From the NCBI RefSeq assembly GCF_007558725.1, contig NZ_VLPL01000006.1, positions 228,580 to 292,579 on the forward strand: a DNA stretch of 64,000 nucleotides. Direction: 5' to 3'. This document shows, one piece after another, positions 9,998 through 19,433 of this stretch (the stretch's first letter is position 1; the number at the start of each line of letters is the position of its first letter). This DNA comes from Fluviicola chungangensis (GTDB lineage Bacteria; Bacteroidota; Bacteroidia; Flavobacteriales_D; Crocinitomicaceae). The notes beneath the pieces are model-generated. The model saw nothing but the letters and a program-made list of their open reading frames with translations, was not told the DNA's origin and did no database searches. The position numbers and the translations under genes are program-made.

Positions 9998-11113
9998 ATG
10001 GAAAATCAAGAACAATATATCAAATCCGGCCAGCAGCCAAAAAAGAAGAGCGCATTCAGACGCATCATTTTACCGATCCTGATCGGAGTCGTGATCCTGG
10101 TCATAATCATTGCTAAACTTGGCAGCAACAAAGCAAAAATGGACGCCAATGCATCCATTACGGAGAAAAAAATGACCGTTTTCCCGGTAACAGTTGCCGA
10201 ACCGAAGATGGAAACCGTTTCACAAGACTTCGAATTGAACGGAAATTTTATCCCGGATCACCAACTGAGCTTTGTTTCGGAAACTTCCGGCCGAGTAAGA
10301 ACATTGCTGATCGAAAACGGTGATTATGTTTCCGAAGGAAAGGTAATCGCAACACTGGACAACGAGCAAATTCGTATTGACCTGGCTTTGGCGAAAACAA
10401 CCCTGGAAAAAGCAAAATCAGATTTGGAGAAATACGAACGCATGGTAGCAAGCGGGGCTGTAAACAAGCAGCAGGTAGAAGAAATGCGTATGAACATGAA
10501 CACCGCAGATGCGAAGGTAAAAACACTTCAGCACAGTTTAAAACTAACAACAATCGTTTCCCCTATCTCAGGAGTTGTTTCCAATGTGGCAATCGAAAAA
10601 GGAAGTTACCTGGCCCCGGGAACAGCCATTGCTGACATCGTAGATATCAAATCACTGAAAATGAGCGTGAAGTTATTGGATGTGCAGGCCATTCGGGTAA
10701 AAGCCGGTCAATCGGTGAACATTGTTCCTGATTTGTATCCGAATACAACTATTCCGGGAAAAGTAGCATCCGTTTCACCACAAGCTGATGGTTCCAAAAA
10801 ATTCAATACTGAAATCCGTTTCAACAACCCTTCAAAAACTCCTTTGAAATCAGGAATGAGCGGAAAAGTGAAGTTTGTTTTCGGGGGCACCAAGGAGGCA
10901 TTGACCATTCCGTTGAAATGTCTGGCCGGAAGTATCAAAGACCCGAAGGTTTTCGTGGTCCGTGACGGCAAAGCAAAACTGACAAAAATCGAGATCGGTG
11001 CCGTGGATGATAATCAAATCGAAATTGTATCCGGTTTAACCCCGGGAATGAAAGTGGTAAAAACAGGCCAGTTGAATATCGATAACGGGTCCAAAGTTAA
11101 GATCATCAAGTAA
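9998..11113 (+). CDS. RND efflux periplasmic adaptor (HlyD/MFP family)
   Basis: A 371-residue membrane fusion protein joining the inner-membrane pump to TolC. It has an N-terminal membrane anchor (IILPILIGVVILVIIIAKLG, residues about 25-44), a biotinyl-lipoyl half (GRVRTLLIENGDYVSEGKVI), a short coiled-coil hairpin, and the matching lipoyl half (IVSPISGVVSNVAIEKGSYL). Beta-barrel and membrane-proximal domains follow. There is no lipobox, so it is anchored by the transmembrane helix. It lies 80 bp after tolC; that gap holds only short AT-rich inverted repeats. Confidence 0.92.
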   Translation: MENQEQYIKSGQQPKKKSAFRRIILPILIGVVILVIIIAKLGSNKAKMDANASITEKKMTVFPVTVAEPKMETVSQDFELNGNFIPDHQLSFVSETSGRVRTLLIENGDYVSEGKVIATLDNEQIRIDLALAKTTLEKAKSDLEKYERMVASGAVNKQQVEEMRMNMNTADAKVKTLQHSLKLTTIVSPISGVVSNVAIEKGSYLAPGTAIADIVDIKSLKMSVKLLDVQAIRVKAGQSVNIVPDLYPNTTIPGKVASVSPQADGSKKFNTEIRFNNPSKTPLKSGMSGKVKFVFGGTKEALTIPLKCLAGSIKDPKVFVVRDGKAKLTKIEIGAVDDNQIEIVSGLTPGMKVVKTGQLNIDNGSKVKIIK

Positions 11114-11242
11114 TTAGACAAAGTCTAATTTAATTATGAATGATTAGAATTATCAAGCTGAAAACCTTCTCTTGATAATTGATAATTCCTTCATTGATAA
11201 TTAGTAGATACACTGTCTTTAAAGAACTAAAAATTAAGAAAT

Positions 11243-14200
11243 ATGTCTATTACAGAATTAGCCATAAAGAGACCCTCGTTGATTGTTGTGATCTTCTCGG
11301 TCCTGGGTTTCCTCGGAATTCTCAGCTATTCCAAATTGAATTACGAGCTGATGCCGAAATTCTCCATTCCTGTGGTAACTGTTACAACAGTTTATCCGGG
11401 AGCTTCCCCATCAGAAGTTGAGAACTCGGTAACCAAAAAAATTGAAGATGCACTTTCAGGGGTTGAAAGCCTGGACTATACGCAATCGACGTCCATGGAA
11501 GGTGTTTCTACCGTTGTATTGCTGCTGAAGAACGATGCCGATCCGGACAAAGCACTGCAGGAAGCCCAGCGAAAAATCAATGCGATGCTTTCCAGTCTTC
11601 CGGAAGAAGTACTTTCTCCATCCTTGGGAAAATTCTCCTTTGATGAAGCACCGATCATGAGTGTTGGTGTGACTGCCGACATGCCTCCGACAGAATTGTA
11701 TTCCCTGGTGAAGGATGATATTTCCCCTTCCCTTGCAAAAATGGAAGGAATGGCCCAAATTACCATGGTCGGCGGTGAGGAGCGCGAAATCAAAGTTCAG
11801 GTGAACCGGGAAGCTTGTGAGAATTACGGTATTTCAATCCTCCAGGTTACCAACGCCATCCGAAACGCCAACCTCGAATTACCTACTGGAAAAGTAAAAA
11901 GTGACGGCACGCAGGCATTGGTCCGTTTACGTGGAAAGTACAAAGACCTGAACGAATTAAACAACCTGGTAATTGTAACCGACCCGAAAACAAATTCTCC
12001 GGTTAGACTAAACGAAGTCGCAAGTGTTACGGATGCTTCCAAAGAAATCAAGACCTATAACCGGATTAACGGAACGAACTCTTTGGGTCTTCAGATCATG
12101 AAACAAACTGATGCGAACGCGGTTAAGATCAGTAAAATGGTCAAAGAAGAATTCAAGAAGCTGGAAGAACAATACAAGAAACAAGGATTGAAATTCGATA
12201 TTGCATCCGACTCATCCGATTTTACGCTTGCGGCTGCAGAAGCAGTTGTAACGGATTTGGGATTGGCGATCTTCATCGTGGCATTGGTAATGTTGTTGTT
12301 CCTTCACAGTGTGAGAAACGCTTTCATTATCATGATTTCCATTCCGGCATCCCTGATCTCTGTTTTCATTGCGATGTACTTGCTCGGATTTACTTTAAAC
12401 CTGATGACTTTGCTTGCAATTTCATTGGTTGTAGGAATCCTGGTCGATGACTCGATTGTTGTCCTGGAGAATATTTACCGTCACCTGGAAATGGGAAAAG
12501 AACGCCGGAAAGCGGCCTTGGAAGGGCGTAATGAAATTGGATTTACGGCGATGGGGATTACCCTGGTTGACGTCGTGGTATTCCTTCCCCTGACGATGGT
12601 CGGCGGATTGATTTCCAACCTGCTTTCCCAGTTCTCTCTGGTAATTGTTATTTCGACTCTGATGTCCCTATTTGTTTCTTTTACCCTGACGCCGCTTTTG
12701 GCTTCCCGCTTTGCGAAAGAAACCGTTTTGACCAATAAAACATTGGGCGGAAGAATCGTTACGACTTTTGAGCGTATCCTGAAAAACATTACCACATCCT
12801 ATGGACGAGCATTAACCGTTGCGCTTCGCAGAAAACGTTACATCATTCCTGCGGCAGCCCTTGGGATTATTATTATACCGGTAATGCTCGGACCATATAT
12901 CGGTGGTGAATTTGTGAGCCAGGGTGACCGCGGAGAGTTCGTGATCTCATTGGAATTACCGCAAGATGCGACCATTCAGCAAACAAATACAACTGTTCAG
13001 CGCGTAGAAGATTACCTGTTCAATAATCCGATGGTCGTTAATGTTTTCACCAGCGTGGGAACTGCCAGCGGAAACATGGGATCTCAAAGCAATGCCAGCA
13101 ACAAGGCACAGTTAACCGTGAAAATCATAGACAAAGAGAAACGGGATAAATCTGCAGCAATCATTGCCCAGTTAATGAAGCAGGACTTGGAAAACATGTT
13201 ACCGGATGTCAAAGTGAACTCGGCAGCAGTCGGAATCATGGGGGGAGCTGATGACGCACCGATCCAGATCGCGGTTACCGGAAATAATATGGATTCAAAC
13301 TATGTGGCTGCTGCGAAAGTGGTCGAAACACTGAAATCCATCAAGGGAACTGCCGAGGTCAAAGTATCGGTTGAAACCGGAAACCCGGAAATTACCGTAA
13401 ACATTGACCGGGACAAAATGGCAGAATTGGGACTGACGATGAATACGGTGGGTTCCACCCTGCAAATGTCATTCAACGGAGATGATAATTCCAAGTATAC
13501 CGAAGGAGGAAAAGATTACGACATTTTGGTGAATTACGATGACTTCGACCGCAAAAACACCGAAGACGTGAAAAATGTTTACTTCATCAACGATAAAGGA
13601 GAAGAAATCAAATTGAGCCAGTTTGCCAAGATCGGTAAAGCCAGCGGACCATCGAAACTGGAACGCATGAACCGGATCCCTTCGATCACCGTCACTTCAC
13701 AGGTATTGGGAACTTCCAGTCAGCAGGTAACGGATGAATTTGCAAAACGCATAGAAAAGGATCCGCTGCCAAGCAACACCGTATACAGTTTTGAAGGAGA
13801 CGCCAAAAACATGGCGGAAGCATTCGGAAACTTATTACTGGCGATTCTGGCTTCCATCATCTTCGTATACCTGATCATGGTCGCATTGTATGATTCGTAC
13901 GTCTATCCGTTTGTTGTTCTGTTCTCCATTCCATTGGCGATTATCGGAGCTTTGCTTGCATTGGCATTGTCATCGGAACCAATCAGTATTTTCTCGATGC
14001 TGGGTATGATCATGCTGATCGGATTGGTCGCTAAGAATGCGATTTTGATTGTCGACTTTGCCAATCAGAAGAAAGCCGACGGGCACAATACTGTGGAAGC
14101 ATTGATCATTGCAGGACAAGCGCGTTTACGTCCAATCCTCATGACAACCCTGGCAATGGTTTTCGGGATGATGCCAATCGCATTTGCACATGGTGCAGGG

Positions 14201-14395
14201 GCTGAATGGAAAGCGGGATTGGCCTGGGTATTGATCGGCGGTTTGACCAGTTCGATGCTATTGACGCTAATCATTGTACCATGTGTCTACCTGATTTTCG
14301 ACATTTTCAAAAGACAAATATCCAATAAAAACGCACGAAAGCTGCTTAAAGAAGTTGATGTGGTCGCACTAGGGCACGAGTACGATCACAATTGA
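11243..14395 (+). CDS. RND family multidrug efflux permease (AcrB/MdtB-like)
   Basis: A proton-driven inner-membrane transporter of 1050 residues, the usual length of the HAE-1 family. It has TM1 near residues 12-31, a long porter domain (GASPSEVENSVTKKIEDAL), TMs 2-6 with LLAISLVVGILVDDSIVVLE, a second porter loop, and TMs 7-12 (MLGMIMLIGLVAKNAILIVD). The acidic pair in VDDSIVVLEN corresponds to the proton relay of the family. It is the last gene of the operon and is followed by a strong terminator. Substrates cannot be read from the sequence. Confidence 0.93.
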   Translation: MSITELAIKRPSLIVVIFSVLGFLGILSYSKLNYELMPKFSIPVVTVTTVYPGASPSEVENSVTKKIEDALSGVESLDYTQSTSMEGVSTVVLLLKNDADPDKALQEAQRKINAMLSSLPEEVLSPSLGKFSFDEAPIMSVGVTADMPPTELYSLVKDDISPSLAKMEGMAQITMVGGEEREIKVQVNREACENYGISILQVTNAIRNANLELPTGKVKSDGTQALVRLRGKYKDLNELNNLVIVTDPKTNSPVRLNEVASVTDASKEIKTYNRINGTNSLGLQIMKQTDANAVKISKMVKEEFKKLEEQYKKQGLKFDIASDSSDFTLAAAEAVVTDLGLAIFIVALVMLLFLHSVRNAFIIMISIPASLISVFIAMYLLGFTLNLMTLLAISLVVGILVDDSIVVLENIYRHLEMGKERRKAALEGRNEIGFTAMGITLVDVVVFLPLTMVGGLISNLLSQFSLVIVISTLMSLFVSFTLTPLLASRFAKETVLTNKTLGGRIVTTFERILKNITTSYGRALTVALRRKRYIIPAAALGIIIIPVMLGPYIGGEFVSQGDRGEFVISLELPQDATIQQTNTTVQRVEDYLFNNPMVVNVFTSVGTASGNMGSQSNASNKAQLTVKIIDKEKRDKSAAIIAQLMKQDLENMLPDVKVNSAAVGIMGGADDAPIQIAVTGNNMDSNYVAAAKVVETLKSIKGTAEVKVSVETGNPEITVNIDRDKMAELGLTMNTVGSTLQMSFNGDDNSKYTEGGKDYDILVNYDDFDRKNTEDVKNVYFINDKGEEIKLSQFAKIGKASGPSKLERMNRIPSITVTSQVLGTSSQQVTDEFAKRIEKDPLPSNTVYSFEGDAKNMAEAFGNLLLAILASIIFVYLIMVALYDSYVYPFVVLFSIPLAIIGALLALALSSEPISIFSMLGMIMLIGLVAKNAILIVDFANQKKADGHNTVEALIIAGQARLRPILMTTLAMVFGMMPIAFAHGAGAEWKAGLAWVLIGGLTSSMLLTLIIVPCVYLIFDIFKRQISNKNARKLLKEVDVVALGHEYDHN

Positions 14396-14413
14396 CACCA
14401 ATAACCAAAGGAA

Positions 14414-14444
14414 ACGCCTCGACTCTATCATCGGGGCGTTTTTT
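14414..14444 (+). terminator. Intrinsic terminator of the efflux operon
   Basis: The arms acgcctcga and tcggggcgt (one G-U pair) are separated by 8 nt and followed by six T residues. The hairpin begins 19 bp after the stop of the RND permease gene. Confidence 0.85.
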
Positions 14445-14464
14445 GCTTTTGATCACCACATGAT

Positions 14465-14681
14465 TTTTACCACAAATGTGTCTACATGATTCATCGTTTC
14501 GATGCCTGCCGGTAGTGACTCTTATTCTTTTTCACAGATGCACAGATTAGAGCGAGCCTAACGGTCTCGCTGAAATGGCGACTGGTAAGGGGAATACTTA
14601 AGTCAGGTAACATCAATCTTAAAAAATATGGTATAAGGCTGTCCGGTAGGCAGCCATTTTATTTGTGCATTTGTGGTAAAA
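14465..14681. repeat. Short element bounded by 14-bp inverted repeats
   Basis: The perfect arms ttttaccacaaatg (14465-14478) and catttgtggtaaaa (14668-14681) bound 189 bp without an ORF, inside the 400-bp gap between the RND permease and the phospholipase-like gene. The ends look like terminal inverted repeats of a small non-autonomous element, or like a dispersed intergenic repeat. No transposase and no clear target-site duplication are visible. The remaining 115 bp up to 14797 hold nothing recognisable except the promoter region of the next gene. Confidence 0.4.
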
Positions 14682-14797
14682 CCCACCCACTTCTATTTCC
14701 TGTGGTAAATCCATTTAGTGATCACAAATACCATTCTCCGGTAATACTTGCATAATACCTAATCCCGAATTTTGCTCCGGATTATTTATATCGCATC

Positions 14798-17038
14798 ATG
14801 ACAAAACATTTCATTCTAGTTATCAGTTGTGTTCTGGCAGTTCTTTCTTTGAATGCACAGGATATCGCCACGACCCGCAATGCTTCCTTAGGAAGTACCG
14901 TTACATTCAGAGGAGTTTCTCTCAATGGACCTGAATTACCAAATATCCGCTACATACAGGATGCTACCGGAGGAATTGCTATTTATGGATCAAACGTATC
15001 ATCCATCAACGAAGGAGATTCTGTGTTGATTACCGGAACCATGACGAATTACAACAATTTGGTCGAAGTAACTCCTGTAACTTCCATGAGTGTATTGGCA
15101 AATGTTGCACTTCCGGCAGCCCAGGTTATTACGGATGTTTCCCTGATCGATGATCAGTACGAAGGTGAATTGTTACACTTTGATAACTGTACGTTTGCAA
15201 ACGGTGGTGCATTATTCGCCGGAAATACCAACTACAATGTAACAATCGGCGGGCAAACGCTTCAGATCCGTATTCTCAACGGAAGTCCGTTGATCGGCGA
15301 AGTCATTCCGAGTGGCGCTGTGAATTTGACGGGAATCATGTCACAATACTGTTTTTCACCGACTACAGGTTGTACATCCGGTTACCAGTTATTGTTGCGA
15401 ACAATCAATGACATCGAAGCTACTTCTTCTATTTTCCTCACACAACCGATCAGCACTGCAGGGATTACTACAACCGGTTTTGATATCCATTGGTCGACAA
15501 ACATTCCCGGAGACAATTCCTATATCAAATACGGAGTTACGCCGGCTTTGGAAATGGGAACGATTACATCCGGAAACACAACCAATCACGTTGCTACTTT
15601 AACAGGATTAACTCCCGCAACTATTTACTATGTGCGCGCTTATTCCTGGAATGGCGTCGACAGCGCTGTCACATTAGAACGCACATTCGTTACCCAATCT
15701 CTTTCTTCCGGTACCATCAAGACTTATTTTAATCGCGTAACAGATATCAGTTATTCAACGGGAACAAATGCAGTTTTCCTAAATCACCGGATTGCGGATA
15801 CACTGGCCGCATATATTGACCGAACCAATTCCTCATTGGATATTGCCATTTATAACTGGGATCATTCACCGGATGCCATGAAAATTATTACCGCAGTAAA
15901 CAATGCATATAACCGGGGTGTAAAAATTCGTGTGATTAGTGATGGAAGTACTGTAAACTCGGGTGTCAATGGTCTGAATAATGCGATTCCTGTGCTGTCA
16001 ACACCTCAAGGAAGTGATTATACGATCATGCACAACAAATTTGTAATCATGGATGCCAATGTAAGTAATCCCGATTATCCGGTAGTCTGGACAGGATCTA
16101 CGAACTTCACAGAAGGACAATTAGATGATGACGCCAACAATGTCATCGTTTTCCAGGATCAAAGTTTGGCGCGCGGTTACAAGATGGAATTTGATGAAAT
16201 GTGGGGAGATTCCAGTCAAAATTCTCAACCGAATATGACTATGTCCCGATTCGGACAATTCAAAACAGACAATACACCACATGAATACGTTATCGGCGGA
16301 AAACGCGTTGAATCTTATTTCAGTCCTTCCGACCAGGTAAATACACAAATCCTAAACACCATTGAAACTGCGGATGATGATCTTTACTTTGCCGTTATGG
16401 TGATTACCCGTTCCGATCTTGCTTACGCTATTCGTGACCGTATTCAAACACAATCCCTGGCAGCAAAAGGAATTATTGATGATGCTTCCACTTCTGCCAC
16501 TCCTTACGGAATATTGAATCCGTCAATGGGTACAAGCCTCGCGGTAAACGGACACAACTGGATTTTCCACCACAAGTACTTAGTTGTCGATGCATCCAAT
16601 CCGGCTTCAGATCCAATTGTACTAACCGGTTCTCACAACTGGAGTAACGGTGCTGATCAAAAGAACGACGAAAACACCGTAATTGTTCACGATGCTTCTA
16701 TTGCAAACCAATATTACCAGGATTTCATGGGAAGGTGGTGTGAACGAAATGGCGGAACTTGTTCCTTAGGTTTGGAAGAATCTTCCAATGACATGCAATT
16801 ACTGATCTATCCGAATCCAACTACCGGGGCATTTGCCATTCAAGTACCGGGAGACGGAAACACAGCAGACATTACCATTACTGATATTACAGGAAAACAA
16901 GTGTATCATACGCAAAAGAAAACCGTTTCCGGAAATAATACAGTCGAAATAACAGACCCGTTTGCTAAAAAAGGAATTTATTTGGTGACCTATGAAAGCA
17001 ACGGAACGGTTTTGACTTCTCGTATTGTTATCGAATAA
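14798..17038 (+). CDS. T9SS-secreted phospholipase D-like/nuclease protein
   Basis: A 746-residue secreted protein. It has a signal peptide (residues about 1-20, ending LSLNAQ), an OB-fold-like domain (about 25-210, TFRGVSLNGPELPNIRYIQD), a fibronectin III-like domain (about 215-300), and then two HKD motifs of the phospholipase D superfamily. These are HNKFVIMD followed by GSTNF, and HHKYLVVD followed by GSHNW. The C-terminus is a T9SS sorting domain (LLIYPNPTTGAFAIQ, ending TSRIVIE). Paired HKD motifs form one active site for phosphodiester cleavage. OB-fold plus PLD in an exported protein suggests an extracellular nuclease, but phospholipase activity cannot be excluded. Confidence 0.85.
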   Translation: MTKHFILVISCVLAVLSLNAQDIATTRNASLGSTVTFRGVSLNGPELPNIRYIQDATGGIAIYGSNVSSINEGDSVLITGTMTNYNNLVEVTPVTSMSVLANVALPAAQVITDVSLIDDQYEGELLHFDNCTFANGGALFAGNTNYNVTIGGQTLQIRILNGSPLIGEVIPSGAVNLTGIMSQYCFSPTTGCTSGYQLLLRTINDIEATSSIFLTQPISTAGITTTGFDIHWSTNIPGDNSYIKYGVTPALEMGTITSGNTTNHVATLTGLTPATIYYVRAYSWNGVDSAVTLERTFVTQSLSSGTIKTYFNRVTDISYSTGTNAVFLNHRIADTLAAYIDRTNSSLDIAIYNWDHSPDAMKIITAVNNAYNRGVKIRVISDGSTVNSGVNGLNNAIPVLSTPQGSDYTIMHNKFVIMDANVSNPDYPVVWTGSTNFTEGQLDDDANNVIVFQDQSLARGYKMEFDEMWGDSSQNSQPNMTMSRFGQFKTDNTPHEYVIGGKRVESYFSPSDQVNTQILNTIETADDDLYFAVMVITRSDLAYAIRDRIQTQSLAAKGIIDDASTSATPYGILNPSMGTSLAVNGHNWIFHHKYLVVDASNPASDPIVLTGSHNWSNGADQKNDENTVIVHDASIANQYYQDFMGRWCERNGGTCSLGLEESSNDMQLLIYPNPTTGAFAIQVPGDGNTADITITDITGKQVYHTQKKTVSGNNTVEITDPFAKKGIYLVTYESNGTVLTSRIVIE

Positions 17039-17080
17039 TTCTGCACGAGTAAAATACTTACACCAATTTAAAGCTATTAG

Positions 17081-17104
17081 GCCTCCGTTGTTAACGGAGG
17101 CTTT
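17081..17104 (+). terminator. Hairpin between convergent genes
   Basis: A perfect 9-bp stem, gcctccgtt and aacggaggc with a 3-nt loop, lies 42 bp after the PLD gene stop and before the end of the convergent gene. The T-tract is short (ctttg), so it may also act as an mRNA end stabiliser. Confidence 0.65.
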
Positions 17105-17128
17105 GTCATATCAAAATATTTGCAGCAT

Positions 17129-18583
17129 CTACAACGCCACTTTTTGCTTATAGATTTTTCCCGATTTGGTTTCCAAAATCACGTAATAGATTCCTTTCTG
17201 AACATCCGGAACAGGAACGCCGGAAATTCCTTTTGTGATTTGTTGCTTACCCGAATAAACTTGTTGTCCGGCCGAATTTATCAACTGAACAGATGCCTCT
17301 GTTTCCAATTCGGAACGCACTTTGATCAGTGTTTTTCCTTCTGATTGAGTTGCGAAAATTGAAAGCCCGGAATCGGTTATTGTTTCACTTGTTCCAAGTG
17401 TAGACGGATCAATCGTTCCTTGCAGGTATTTCACATTATTTCCCACGTTATCACTGTAAACAATGTGGAATTTCCCGTTGGAAAATTGAATATCCGGACG
17501 GGTTTGTGATCCGGAACCTCCTTGTGTCAGCGTATCGACATTTACTCCCAAACCAGCGGTCCCTGTAACAGAGTAAGTAAAGAATACATCCGTCGATCCA
17601 GCATTGTTTCCCTGCCATACAATTGCTAAAGTATCCCCTTTTCCGGCGATAACCGGGAAATTATGAACACCTGTTCCCATAGGAAACAATTGGCGATGAA
17701 CTCCGATCTGCTGATCTGCCAAGCTTGAAGAACTGATATAGACATCACCCCCGCTCATCCAGGTTGTTACCAGCGAATCTCCCATGATGACACCAGAAGG
17801 CCCGCTTGAAGGACACGAGCTCACATTCCAATTCGTTTGGTCCACTTTAGCTGCTGCTGTAAAACTGGCGCTTCCGTCTGTCGAATAACATCCCCACATT
17901 TCACGGATATTGTTGTCATTGTTACGGAAAAGCAACACCTGCTGATTCCCGGAAGTAACAACTGTTGCCGGACAACAATCACAGACAAATCCGGGAGCTG
18001 CCGAAGTAGGATTTATTGGAGCCAAATAACTGGTTCCGCCTGTTGTAGAGCGCGAGATGGAATATTCGGGATCTTCAAAGGCCGAGTTAAAGCGCATAAA
18101 ATTGACGATCACGTTGTCGCTTAAACCAACAGCAACTGAAGGAAAACGTGGAATATCACTTCCGATTTGATCTACGCGAACCGTATCCTGAAAGCTCCAT
18201 CCACCATCTATTGAACGAACGGTATAAACCTGGGCTGTATTCCCAACCGGTTCTGTACTGAAAACCACATAAACCATATCTCCTGAAGTTGCTATTTCAG
18301 CTCCCGTCCAGGTAGCTATATATGGAACTACACCATCAGGATTCAGAGCTATTGGACTTGTAAAACCCGATATGCTCAAACGCGAAGAATAGATTTTATT
18401 GGTGCCATTATTTCCCCAAATCACTTGCGGATAATCTCCTGTTGTCAATGCAATTCGCGGATAAATGTTACTGTAAGTCGATCCCAAAGCGACGGTAACC
18501 GGTGCATTCCAAATTGCGCTTTGAGCAGTTGAATGGATGGTGAAACTACAGATTGTGATGATTCCAAATACTAATTTCTTCAT
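17129..18583 (-). CDS. T9SS-secreted sialidase-fold/BNR-like repeat protein
   Basis: An exported protein of 484 residues from the ATG at 18583 (MKKLVFGIITICSFTIHSTA, a good signal peptide). The longer frame to 18664 puts 27 polar residues ahead of it and is rejected. The body has repeated strand units typical of exo-alpha-sialidase/BNR folds (TVRSIDGGWSFQDTVRV, YSISRSTTGGTSYL, GCYSTDGSASFTAAAKV). A cysteine cluster FVCDCCPATVV may bind metal or form disulfides. The last 85 residues form a T9SS sorting domain ending KIYKQKVAL. No catalytic sialidase set is evident, so a binding or structural role is possible. Confidence 0.8.
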   Translation of the reverse strand: MKKLVFGIITICSFTIHSTAQSAIWNAPVTVALGSTYSNIYPRIALTTGDYPQVIWGNNGTNKIYSSRLSISGFTSPIALNPDGVVPYIATWTGAEIATSGDMVYVVFSTEPVGNTAQVYTVRSIDGGWSFQDTVRVDQIGSDIPRFPSVAVGLSDNVIVNFMRFNSAFEDPEYSISRSTTGGTSYLAPINPTSAAPGFVCDCCPATVVTSGNQQVLLFRNNDNNIREMWGCYSTDGSASFTAAAKVDQTNWNVSSCPSSGPSGVIMGDSLVTTWMSGGDVYISSSSLADQQIGVHRQLFPMGTGVHNFPVIAGKGDTLAIVWQGNNAGSTDVFFTYSVTGTAGLGVNVDTLTQGGSGSQTRPDIQFSNGKFHIVYSDNVGNNVKYLQGTIDPSTLGTSETITDSGLSIFATQSEGKTLIKVRSELETEASVQLINSAGQQVYSGKQQITKGISGVPVPDVQKGIYYVILETKSGKIYKQKVAL

Positions 18584-18705
18584 AGTTTTCCTTTTTGAAT
18601 AATGATTAAAATAACCTGAATTCTTCGACATGTTTCTCAAACATACAAAATCCAGCTGATTCATTCTAACGTCCTTAACCGGAATCGCGTTGGGTAAAGG
18701 TCTTC

Positions 18706-18742
18706 AAAAAAACAGCAAGCGCCTGAAACAGGCGCTTGCTGT
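18706..18742 (-). terminator. Strong intrinsic terminator (minus strand)
   Basis: A perfect 14-bp stem, acagcaagcgcctg and caggcgcttgctgt with a 3-nt loop, is followed on the minus strand by TTTTTT. It lies 19 bp after the stop of the 207-residue unknown gene. Confidence 0.88.
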
Positions 18743-18760
18743 CACGGTGACTTCAGTTTC

Positions 18761-19384
18761 TCATGCATAAACTACATTTTCCAATGTAAACCTGAAAGGA
18801 GTTGAGGAACTTCCCGGCCCGCCTCCGGTCATGACAATATCGGCTTCTGCGATTCCCATCAAACTGATTTCAGTATTGACACTCGAAATAATAGCTGAAT
18901 TTAATACCTGGCCCTCTTCTACCTGAGAAACAACTCCGATCCAAATGGTTGGGGTAAATGAAAAAACAGCTTTTTGAGAAGGTGAAATACCTGATTTCAT
19001 TGCACATATGCTTCCATCGCGGAAACAATAAGCAGAAATAGCCCCTGTAATAAGTTGATTACGTACCTCTATTTCATTCTTATTACTTGCGGAAGTTGCA
19101 GCCGTTTGCAGCACATCTCCCGAATTGTTTTTTACCATTTCGAATGCCTGCCCTTCATCGGCAGGGAGCTGCAGTGTAAAGTTTCCCCAGGAATCGGATG
19201 CTGCCACTTCAATTTGTGAGGGGAAATTCAATGGATGATGAGCCCCCTGACCACAGTTTTGAATGACTTTCCAGGCAACAGCCAGTTCATCCGCATTTTC
19301 AGAAACATTTTTTTGGAAAATAACGATTTCACTGTTGTTGCTGTCGTTTGACCTGTTGATAAAATTCAGTTTAATAGTGTCCAT
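18761..19384 (-). CDS. Hypothetical protein, beta-rich cytoplasmic
   Basis: A 207-residue protein without signal peptide or membrane segment; I do not recognise the family with confidence. It begins with a strand rich in Asn/Ser (INRSNDSNNSEIVIFQKNV) and has an all-beta look with a glycine-rich end (MTGGGPGSSSTPFRF). Two Cys residues lie near the middle (SAYCFRDGSICAMKSG). Its own strong terminator follows. It is the last gene of a minus-strand run that starts with an AraC regulator, 50 bp after the SDR gene. Function unknown. Confidence 0.7.
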   Translation of the reverse strand: MDTIKLNFINRSNDSNNSEIVIFQKNVSENADELAVAWKVIQNCGQGAHHPLNFPSQIEVAASDSWGNFTLQLPADEGQAFEMVKNNSGDVLQTAATSASNKNEIEVRNQLITGAISAYCFRDGSICAMKSGISPSQKAVFSFTPTIWIGVVSQVEEGQVLNSAIISSVNTEISLMGIAEADIVMTGGGPGSSSTPFRFTLENVVYA

Positions 19385-19433
19385 AATGAATCGGTTTTAT
19401 TTGGGGTAAATCTAGCCCATTTTTTTACAACTT

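Noticed and set aside
11456..11793. Antisense ORFs inside the RND permease gene
   Set aside because: They lie opposite a conserved gene, with no signals of their own.
18761..19384. T9SS or lipoprotein assignment for the 207-residue unknown protein
   Set aside because: There is no signal peptide and no sorting-domain motif, so it is kept as a cytoplasmic hypothetical.
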